Positions 58,236-64,000 of a stretch of DNA of 64,000 nt are shown piece by piece. This stretch comes from Ilyobacter_A sp963675185 (GTDB lineage Bacteria; Fusobacteriota; Fusobacteriia; Fusobacteriales; Fusobacteriaceae), in contig CAXXOH010000003.1 in the NCBI GenBank assembly GCA_963675185.2, positions 186,001 to 250,000 of the forward strand, written 5' to 3'. A program made the position numbers and the translations under genes. The notes under the pieces are model-generated. The model was not told where the DNA came from, searched no databases, and saw only the letters and a program-made list of their open reading frames with translations. Positions within the stretch are counted from its first letter, which is position 1. The number at the start of each line of letters is the position of its first letter.

Positions 58236-58679
58236 TTAAAAATTTTTAAACAGTTCCACTATCTCCTCAGCCCTCTCAGCGCTGAAAAGCAGGTCTCTTC
58301 TAACTTTGTTTTTAGCCAGGAGTATCAATTTAGATAAAATCCTCAGATACTTTTTATGTTCAGCTTCCGGGGCACCTATCAAAAAAACTGCTTTAACAGG
58401 TTCACTGTCAATGGAGTTCCACTCTATGCCGTTTCTTTCTATCCCCACTATTATAAAAAATTCATCCACACTCTTTATTTTAGCATGGGGTATGGCTATC
58501 CCGAGTCCAATTCCGGTGCTGAGTATGGCCTCCCTTTCGAAAACCTCTGTTTCAAACAGTCCTTCGTTACCTAGCTTTCCCAGCTCATTAGCCTTTTGCA
58601 CCAACTTTTTTATAGTATTTCTAGGACTATCTTCATCTAAAAATACTACACCCTCTTCCCTTATAAGTTTCTCAAGCAT
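58236..58679 (-). CDS. PTS EIIA domain protein (fructose/nitrogen type)
   Basis: This is a 147-residue stand-alone EIIA of the mannitol/fructose/Ntr class. The phosphorylated His is in 'GIGLGIAIPHAKI' (about residue 65), and 'AVFLIGAPEAEHKKYLRILSKLILLAKN' follows. No sugar permease is adjacent. In an operon with a cation antiporter and a small PII-like protein it is more likely regulatory, as EIIA-Ntr controls K+ transport in E. coli. ATG 58679 follows AGGGGGAAATGT. Confidence 0.88.
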   Translation of the reverse strand: MLEKLIREEGVVFLDEDSPRNTIKKLVQKANELGKLGNEGLFETEVFEREAILSTGIGLGIAIPHAKIKSVDEFFIIVGIERNGIEWNSIDSEPVKAVFLIGAPEAEHKKYLRILSKLILLAKNKVRRDLLFSAERAEEIVELFKNF

Positions 58680-58798
58680 ACATTTCCCCCTATTTATATA
58701 ATTTTAAAAGTCAATAACAAACTCGATACACCTATATTTTCAAGTTTTAAAATCACACATAAATCAAATTATAACATCAAACAATACAAATAACAAGG

Positions 58799-58830
58799 AT
58801 AAAAAAGACACTCTGAGTATTCAGAGTGTC
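58799..58830 (-). terminator. Terminator of the ZIP transporter gene
   Basis: GACACTCTGA (58807-58816) pairs with TCAGAGTGTC (58821-58830). On the minus strand TTTTTT follows. The stem touches the stop codon. Confidence 0.88.
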
Positions 58831-59642
58831 TATCCAAGTGCCACATCAAGAGTCATCATGACCGCAAATCCTAACATTGCTCCTGCAGTTGAAATGTCAG
58901 TTTTCTTATCAATTTGGGATTCTGGTATAAGCTCCTCCACAACTACATATATCATAGCTCCTGCAGCAAACGACAATGCATAAGGAAGTAATTGCCTCAT
59001 ACTAAGGACTGCATACGCCCCCAAAACACCAGCAATGGGTTCGACTATCCCAGACAACTGCCCGTACCAAAAACTCTTAAATCTAGATAGCCCCTCTCTT
59101 CTAAGCGGTACAGAAACAGCTACTCCCTCTGGAAAATTCTGTAGACCTATCCCTAGGGCCAGAGCCACTGCTCCTGCAAGACTGGCTGAAGGCAGATCAG
59201 AGGCTACAGCTCCAAAGGCTACCCCTACCGCAAGCCCTTCCGGTATATTATGCAGGGTTATGGCCAGTACCAGCAGTATACTTCTCTGCCAGTGTGTTTT
59301 TATCCCTTCAGCTTCGGATGTTTTTAGCCCCATATGTAGATGAGGAAGGGTTTTATCAATAAGCCAAAGGAAGATCCCTCCAGATAAAAATCCTACAGCC
59401 GCAGGAATCCAACCAGGAATTCCTAATATTTCGGCCATATCTATGGCGGGAGCAAGCAGCGACCAGAAACTTGCAGCTATCATAACACCTGCCGCAAACC
59501 CCAGCATACCGTCTAACAACTCTCTTTTTATCTGTTTAAAAAAGAATACCATGGCTGCCCCTAAAGCCGTAACAAACCAAGTAAAACCAGTTGCCATAAA
59601 AGCTTGCTGAACTGGTCCGAAGTTTTCAAGCCATTCAAACAT
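58830..59642 (-). CDS. ZIP-family metal transporter
   Basis: This is a 270-residue membrane protein with eight hydrophobic segments. Helix IV holds 'LVLAITLHNIPEGLAVGVAFG' and helix V 'LGIGLQNFPEGVAVSVPLRREG', the HNxPEG/QNxPEG metal sites of the GufA/ZupT group. A short His-containing loop ('LPHLHMGLK') lies between helices III and IV. It imports Zn2+ or related divalent cations down their gradient. ATG 59642 follows AAGGGGGTAGT. It is monocistronic. The metal cannot be fixed by sequence. Confidence 0.92.
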   Translation of the reverse strand: MFEWLENFGPVQQAFMATGFTWFVTALGAAMVFFFKQIKRELLDGMLGFAAGVMIAASFWSLLAPAIDMAEILGIPGWIPAAVGFLSGGIFLWLIDKTLPHLHMGLKTSEAEGIKTHWQRSILLVLAITLHNIPEGLAVGVAFGAVASDLPSASLAGAVALALGIGLQNFPEGVAVSVPLRREGLSRFKSFWYGQLSGIVEPIAGVLGAYAVLSMRQLLPYALSFAAGAMIYVVVEELIPESQIDKKTDISTAGAMLGFAVMMTLDVALG

Positions 59643-59835
59643 AAATACTACCCCCTTAATTTTATTTATGTCTCTGATTTTCTAAGTATTACTTATTTTT
59701 CCTCTTTTAAAATTTCACATTTTTTAAACTCGATCTTTATTTGTATAGTATACAGTTTTCAAATAATTTCAATTTTTTTCTTATTTTCACTTCGCAACGC
59801 AATGGTTCCTCGTGAGGCTTTTTTGACTAAAACTA

Positions 59836-59864
59836 TTGATTTCTAAGGATTTTAAGTCTATAAT
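59836..59864 (+). promoter_or_regulatory. Promoter of the hibernation factor gene
   Basis: TTGATT (59836-59841), a 17-base spacer and TATAAT (59859-59864) lie 44 bases before ATG 59908. Confidence 0.75.
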
Positions 59865-59907
59865 CTTATTACAAGAGATGATCATTACATCGAAGGGAAG
59901 TGATCTT

Positions 59908-60216
59908 ATGAGAACTATAGTTAGAGGAGTAAACGTTGAATTGACCCGGGCGCTTGCCGACTACGCCAAAGACAAGTTCCAAAACATTGACAGGTACTTC
60001 GAACACTTAGATCAACTAGAGCTTATTTTAAGCAATACCGGCAAAAGGACTTTCAGAATAGAGGCCTTAGCAAAAATAAAAGGGCACCTCTATATAGCAA
60101 AGCTCGAAAACAATGATTTATACAAAGGTATAGATCAAGCTAAACTTAAAATGAAAGAGCTGCTCATAAAGGAAAGAAATAAGCTAATCGATAAAAAAAG
60201 AAAAAGCATAGCATAG
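59908..60216 (+). CDS. hpf: Ribosome hibernation/dormancy factor, short HPF type
   Basis: This is a 102-residue HPF/RaiA protein: 'MRTIVRGVNVELTRALADYAKDKFQNIDRYFEHLDQLELIL' gives the beta-alpha start, 'FRIEALAKIKGHLYIAKLENNDLYKGIDQAKLKMKELLIKERNKL' the second half, and a basic tail 'DKKRKSIA' follows. It binds the 30S decoding region in stationary phase. Only the N-terminal domain is present; the long-form dimerisation domain of Firmicutes is absent. ATG 59908 after GAAGGGAAG is preferred over the upstream in-frame start at 59836. Confidence 0.88.
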   Translation: MRTIVRGVNVELTRALADYAKDKFQNIDRYFEHLDQLELILSNTGKRTFRIEALAKIKGHLYIAKLENNDLYKGIDQAKLKMKELLIKERNKLIDKKRKSIA

Positions 60217-60244
60217 AGCCGGATATTAATCCGGCTCTTTTATT
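60215..60244 (+). terminator. Terminator of hpf
   Basis: AGAGCCGGAT (60215-60224) pairs with ATCCGGCTCT (60229-60238), then TTTATT. It can also face the convergent lipoprotein gene. Confidence 0.88.
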
Positions 60245-60251
60245 ATAATTC

Positions 60252-61493
60252 TCATATCAATATCTTAGATATAATATAAGCAAGTTCGTTGCCTATTATA
60301 TCCATAGTTTTTTCAAGCATCTCTGACTCTGACTTTAAATTTCTAGGATGTTCGTTTACAACTCCTGGTGGAATATCCGGTATTTTAAAAGAGAATATTT
60401 TATCATTTCCATACTGACTCCACTGCACAGTGTCAGTATCCACTTTATTTATAGTACCAGACTTTATAATTTCACCATTTGATAGGTCTATTACTTCGTA
60501 GTTCACATTTATAGATAGGGATTTTAGCATGGTGTAGTTATACTGCCTGTACCTGTGTGTTCTATACTCTATACTTGGTTTTTCAGGAGTCCCCACCTCT
60601 TCAACCATTTTTCCCAACTTTGTCTCAGTATCATATTTTTCTATCCAAAATTTTTCCTCACTAAATACATTCTTTTGAGGTTCTGTGCAATTGACTCCAA
60701 TCACTTCTATATTGATCAGGGTATTGCCTTTAAGTAGTATCTCTTTTGAACTAGTTCCTTTTTTTTCAAGTTCATCAACAGTTATCCCTATTTTATTTAA
60801 GTAGTTTTCAAACTCTTTATAGCTGTTTAAAAAAGCTAATTCGTTTAAGCAAATTTTTTCTATGGTATTTTGTCTTATCTCTTCCCCTAAATCCATGTAT
60901 TTATGCTTATAGGGGGCTGCTTTTATTAAAACCCTTTGAAGGGCTGCCTCTTTTGAAGTTTTGTATCTTTCTTTTACATCTATATAGTCCGGGTAATAAT
61001 ACATAGCTCTTTTGTATAGGTAAAACCGCTTTTTCAACTGTTCCCTGTTTAGCTGTTTTTCTTCCAGTTCTTGCGCAGCATCGTAAAAACTCACTGCTAC
61101 ATCTTTCTTAAGGATATCCAACTCATCTTGTGTAGGATAGTTTATGAGTATCATACTCTTAAGCTCCGGACTTAGGTTTGCAGCTGCACTTTTTATTAAA
61201 TACAGCTTTTCCAGGGAATTTGCAATGTCTTCTAGTTTATATTTGTACTTAGCCTGCTCAAAATGCATCTCAGCTTGTGATATTGCTCCGGGGTATGCTA
61301 CTGCAAAGGATAACTGAGCTGGTTCATAATCAGGGTAAACCTTTAAGACCTCTTCTAATTTAAACACAGCCTCTGAATATTTTCCCTGTTCCATAAGTTT
61401 TTCAGCTCTTATTACCCCTCTCCCTCTTATGGTCAATCGGCTGCAACCTGTAATCACAATAAAAATCAACAGCAGAGAGATGAATCTTTTCAT
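60252..61493 (-). CDS. TPR-containing lipoprotein of unknown function
   Basis: This is a 413-residue lipoprotein (signal 'MKRFISLLLIFIVITGCS', Cys17). The N-terminal third has tetratricopeptide-like helices ('KLMEQGKYSEAVFKLEEVLKVYPDYEPA', 'KKRFYLYKRAMYYYPDYIDVKERY'). The C-terminal half is beta-rich ('LINIEVIGVNCTEPQKNVF', 'SINVNYEVIDLSNGEII', 'IFSFKIPDIPPGV'). ATG 61493 behind AGAAGGAGG is chosen; a longer frame reaches 61550 without a site. Outer-membrane or periplasmic location is inferred. No family name is known to me. Confidence 0.7.
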   Translation of the reverse strand: MKRFISLLLIFIVITGCSRLTIRGRGVIRAEKLMEQGKYSEAVFKLEEVLKVYPDYEPAQLSFAVAYPGAISQAEMHFEQAKYKYKLEDIANSLEKLYLIKSAAANLSPELKSMILINYPTQDELDILKKDVAVSFYDAAQELEEKQLNREQLKKRFYLYKRAMYYYPDYIDVKERYKTSKEAALQRVLIKAAPYKHKYMDLGEEIRQNTIEKICLNELAFLNSYKEFENYLNKIGITVDELEKKGTSSKEILLKGNTLINIEVIGVNCTEPQKNVFSEEKFWIEKYDTETKLGKMVEEVGTPEKPSIEYRTHRYRQYNYTMLKSLSINVNYEVIDLSNGEIIKSGTINKVDTDTVQWSQYGNDKIFSFKIPDIPPGVVNEHPRNLKSESEMLEKTMDIIGNELAYIISKILI

Positions 61494-61601
61494 AGTTTTT
61501 AACCTCCTTCTAGTATTCTTGTTAATATTATTAAGAATACTATATGACATTTAAATTAAAAATCCTATTAATTAGAGCGGTTTATCTGATTAAAAGACTT
61601 A

Positions 61602-61636
61602 AATACAAAAAATAAAAAAAGCAGCCATCAGGCTGC
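61602..61636 (-). terminator. Terminator of the tRNA-Leu gene
   Basis: GCAGCC (61621-61626) pairs with GGCTGC (61631-61636), with a long T run on the minus strand (plus-strand A run 61602-61620). Confidence 0.85.
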
Positions 61637-61649
61637 CTTACATTCTAAA

Positions 61650-61733
61650 TGGTGCGGAGGGGGAGACTTGAACTCCCACGTCGAAGACACTAGATCCTAA
61701 GTCTAGCGCGTCTGCCAATTCCGCCACCCCCGC
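61650..61733 (-). tRNA. tRNA-Leu (anticodon UAG)
   Basis: This is an 84-base gene with encoded CCA. The acceptor GCGGGGG pairs with CCTCCGC. The D-arm contains GGCAGACGCG. The anticodon stem CTAGA/TCTAG holds the loop CTTAGGA with anticodon TAG, reading CUA-type Leu codons. A long variable arm (TGTCTTCGACG region) and the T-loop TTCAAGT identify a class II tRNA-Leu. A terminator follows. Confidence 0.97.
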
Positions 61734-61907
61734 GTGAACAATAGTGATTATATCATATTTAAAAAAATTGTCAAAAGTTTTTTTATAAAATTTTAAAAAC
61801 CATGTAGATTTGGAAATAATATCCTCTAATCACTTTTAATCGTAATGATTCATACAGAATTAAAAATTATTTATATAATTTACTCATTTTTATAGACCGC
61901 TTAGAAG

Positions 61908-61913
61908 TATAAT
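61908..61913 (+). promoter_or_regulatory. -10 box of the candidate small RNA
   Basis: TATAAT lies at 61908-61913; the -35 region is not clear. It lies 7 bases before the inferred RNA start. Confidence 0.5.
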
Positions 61914-61919
61914 ATATAT

Positions 61920-62022
61920 AGAAGCATAAATCCACTGCTTATGGTGTAACAACATAGTCCTCTACTATGTTTTCAAGTTACTTCCTAGTCCATCGTTTGG
62001 GGCTCCCGAAAGGGAGCCTTTT
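61920..62022 (+). ncRNA. Candidate small RNA of about 100 nt
   Basis: In the gene-free gap 61734-62081 a short transcript unit can be drawn. A -10 box is followed by a CATAA/TTATG hairpin near the 5' end, a CATAG-TCCTCTA-CTATG hairpin, a pyrimidine-rich single-stranded part (CAAGTTACTTCCTAGTCCATCG), and a terminator GGCTCCC-GAAA-GGGAGCC (62001-62018) with four T. No open reading frame lies inside. It is oriented against pfkB, which ends 60 bases downstream, so an attenuated or antisense role is also possible. Confidence 0.5.
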
Positions 62023-62081
62023 AACATGTACAAAATTTTAAGAGAAAGCTTTTTTATCTTCTGATTTTGTTTTGCAAAACC

Positions 62082-63047
62082 TCATTCTATACTGGGTTTG
62101 CTTATTTCAATTTCATCATAATTTTGAATATCAATTTCAATTTTATTTTTTAAAAACGCTAAATCCTTGCTAGTTACTGTAGCGGTTTTTGCATTCATGG
62201 CATTGGCAGTCCCGCAGGCAACCGAAAATTCAAAGCAGTCTTCTAAGTTGTACCCGATCTTTAAAGCATATGCGAATCCCGCTATCATTGCATCCCCGCT
62301 ACCGTCTGTATCTACCACATGCACCTCTGGTATTCTTGCTCTTAGCACCGCATCCCTGTTTATCAGCAAGGCTCCTTTTCCTTCCATTGGAACCAGTAAA
62401 TTTCTGATTCCTTTTTCTACATATTTTTTCCCGACTTCTATAATATCCTCTATGCTCTCTAAGTTTCGATAGCTCATTTCTTCCAACTTTTCTTTGTCAG
62501 CCTTAACTAAAAAAGGTTTCGCAGAAATTGACTCTAGGGTAACCTTTGCACAAGTGTCCAATATGAATTTGGAATTTTTACTGTTTGCTAACTCTATCAT
62601 AGTTTTGTATATATCGTTTGACACTCCTTTAGGAACATCTCCAGATGCGCATATAATATCAGAAAATGCTAAAAAATTTTCATACTTTTCCAGGAAATCA
62701 TTTAATTCTTTTTTCGTAATCCATGGGCCTTTCTCGTATATATCTGTTTGGGATTCTTCTCTGACTATTATTGAAGTATAAGTCCTGGTTTCCCCTGAAA
62801 CAAAACAGAATTCATTCTCTATACCCAGAGAATCCAGTTCATTTTTTATCCATTCTCCGTTTGTACCGCCTAAAAAACCGGTCGCAATAAACCCGGTATT
62901 AAGACTTTTCAAAACCTTGGATATATTTATCCCTTTTCCGCCGGGAGCTTTTTTTGTAGATATGACCTTGTATGTATGGTTCACCTTAAATCCATTTAGG
63001 TAGTATCTTATGTCGAAAGATGGATCCAATGTTACAGTAGTAATCAT
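62082..63047 (-). CDS. PfkB-family sugar phosphate kinase (1-phosphofructokinase/tagatose-6-phosphate kinase type)
   Basis: This is a 321-residue kinase of the FruK/LacC branch. The start 'MITTVTLDPSFDIRYYL' resembles the TVTLNPAID start. 'KKAPGGKGINISKVLKSL' is PfkB signature 1 and 'VVDTDGSGDAMIAGFAYAL' is signature 2 with the catalytic Asp (DGSGD instead of the more common GAGD). It phosphorylates a sugar monophosphate to a bisphosphate. No PTS permease or aldolase lies in view, so fructose-1-phosphate versus tagatose-6-phosphate is undecided. ATG 63047 follows TGGAGG. Confidence 0.85.
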   Translation of the reverse strand: MITTVTLDPSFDIRYYLNGFKVNHTYKVISTKKAPGGKGINISKVLKSLNTGFIATGFLGGTNGEWIKNELDSLGIENEFCFVSGETRTYTSIIVREESQTDIYEKGPWITKKELNDFLEKYENFLAFSDIICASGDVPKGVSNDIYKTMIELANSKNSKFILDTCAKVTLESISAKPFLVKADKEKLEEMSYRNLESIEDIIEVGKKYVEKGIRNLLVPMEGKGALLINRDAVLRARIPEVHVVDTDGSGDAMIAGFAYALKIGYNLEDCFEFSVACGTANAMNAKTATVTSKDLAFLKNKIEIDIQNYDEIEISKPSIE

Positions 63048-63234
63048 AAAAATACCTCCATATTTATTAAAAAACTACGACTCTTTGTATATTATTAAGT
63101 ATACGCTTATTTTTTTGTTATTTCAAAATTAGAAAATTATAAACTTGAAAAATACTCCCAAATATCAGGTGCATTTTATTGTTTTTCTCCAAAGTTTTAG
63201 CATACTGAACTGAGAAATAAATCTTTTGTACAAC

Positions 63235-64000
63235 CTAAGTTTTTATTCTTTTAACACCGGATATTGAAAAGAAGACACCCAGTATTGCAATTAAGCCTGA
63301 TATAATCGGTCCCTTAATACTGAAAATTTCATTTAGTAAACCTGAAATAGGCGAACAAAGAATTACTCCAAAAGACCCAGCAAGAATAATTAAAGTCATA
63401 ACGGACGAATCAACAGTTTTCCTTCCTTGGGTACCGAATGAAAGTATAGATGGATAAAGAGCTGAAGAAAACATTCCGGCTAATCCGATAAATAAAAATA
63501 GAAAAATTATATTTTCTATATAAAGTAATCCAAGTAATGAAAATCCAGCTAAGATCGCAGAAATTTTTATATAGTTTTCAAGTTTTATATACTGCATTAT
63601 ATTAGCTACGATTACTCTTCCAATGACCATAAAAATCCAAAATGAAGATATCCCTAATTTTGAGATTTGAGGAGTTATTCCAGATATAACAAGGTACTCC
63701 ACAATCCAATAGTTCATTACAGCCTCAAAAAAGCTATATAAAAAAAGAGCCAAAGAGCACAAATAAACTTTTTTGTCTAAATTTTTAGTGATCTTTTTAG
63801 TTTTTTGATTTACGTTTTCTATATTTGAAAAAACATTTGAGAAATCACTTTTCAATATTAATGCCACGCATATAAATACTAAACTCAAAAATATCCTATA
63901 TACAGTAACCCAAGAAAACCCTTTGTTAATTAAAAAAGCGGCCACTATAGGTGTAAGCACTGCACAGGCAGAATAACAAGCGTGTAAAATAACTAATTTA
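63235..64000 (-). CDS. MFS transporter, C-terminal part, cut by the window edge
   Basis: The open frame continues through the window end ('KLVILHACYSACAVLTPIVAAF' precedes the first Met at 63960), so at least 255 residues of a longer gene are seen. There are about eight hydrophobic segments, a basic central loop ('NQKTKKITKNLDKK'), and a second half of six helices ending 'FSISGVKRIKT'. The pattern 'HACYSACAVLTPIV' recalls the fifth-helix region of sugar-type MFS carriers (FucP/YfkF-like). The substrate cannot be told. It lies upstream of the sugar kinase on the same strand, with a 187-base gap. Confidence 0.8.
   Translation of the reverse strand, partial: KLVILHACYSACAVLTPIVAAFLINKGFSWVTVYRIFLSLVFICVALILKSDFSNVFSNIENVNQKTKKITKNLDKKVYLCSLALFLYSFFEAVMNYWIVEYLVISGITPQISKLGISSFWIFMVIGRVIVANIMQYIKLENYIKISAILAGFSLLGLLYIENIIFLFLFIGLAGMFSSALYPSILSFGTQGRKTVDSSVMTLIILAGSFGVILCSPISGLLNEIFSIKGPIISGLIAILGVFFSISGVKRIKT

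Overview
The window is AT-rich DNA from an anaerobic, diderm bacterium, most likely a marine or sediment member of the Fusobacteriota (Ilyobacter/Propionigenium type). The clues are an outer-membrane TolC-type protein and several lipoproteins (two membranes) combined with low GC, strong Shine-Dalgarno sites, T-box and SAM-I leaders, and a clostridial-style nitrogenase. The genus is an inference; no ribosomal RNA is present.

Layout. 1-8100: a decayed membrane polyferredoxin gene, K+ uptake (trkA-trkH), a SulP anion transporter, a broken IS630-type element, a flavodoxin remnant and a PhnA-type zinc-ribbon protein. 8104-15859: an EF-G-like GTPase and a five-gene tripartite ABC exporter (HlyD-type adaptor, two ATPases, one permease, TolC). 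16519-28760: a minus-strand nitrogen-fixation cluster reading nifH-nifI1-nifI2-nifD-nifK, then nifE-nifN-nifX-nifB-[2Fe-2S] ferredoxin-MORN-like protein-nifV. Together these encode Mo-nitrogenase, most FeMo-cofactor assembly steps, homocitrate synthesis and PII-type post-translational control. nifU, nifS, nifA and a sigma-54 promoter are not seen.

28761-36066: a 2.1-kb regulatory region with two consensus sigma-70-type promoters that share a conserved downstream RNA motif. Divergent from nifH is a seven-gene plus-strand set: four small unrecognised proteins followed by modABC, so molybdate import sits beside the Mo enzyme. An IS231-like element (1546 bp, perfect 18-bp terminal repeats, visible target duplication) is inserted exactly into the terminator behind modC.

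36094-46274: a broken succinate-semialdehyde-type dehydrogenase, an orphan sugar-binding lipoprotein, a TIM-barrel isomerase, serA, a HIT protein, a YfcE-type phosphoesterase, a phospholipase-D-like lipoprotein, a CBS-domain regulator and a redox-type C_GCAxxG_C_C protein. 46457-51393: an aspS-gatC-gatA-gatB operon behind a T-box whose specifier reads AAC (Asn), making it a tRNA-dependent asparagine operon. 51520-64000: an RseC-like protein, a short-chain dehydrogenase, a DUF815 ATPase, a SAM-I riboswitch with an O-acetylhomoserine sulfhydrylase gene, an EIIA/antiporter/PII-like operon, a ZIP transporter, a short hibernation factor, a TPR lipoprotein, tRNA-Leu(UAG), a candidate small RNA, a PfkB sugar kinase and the 3' part of an MFS transporter.

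Several intergenic gaps contain copies of one dispersed, non-coding, about 290-bp repeat (near-complete copies around 7695-7985 and 42930-43225, degenerate ones near 10440 and 16370). The least explained parts are the duplicated nif leader motif, the four-gene cassette in front of modA, and the candidate small RNA near 61920.
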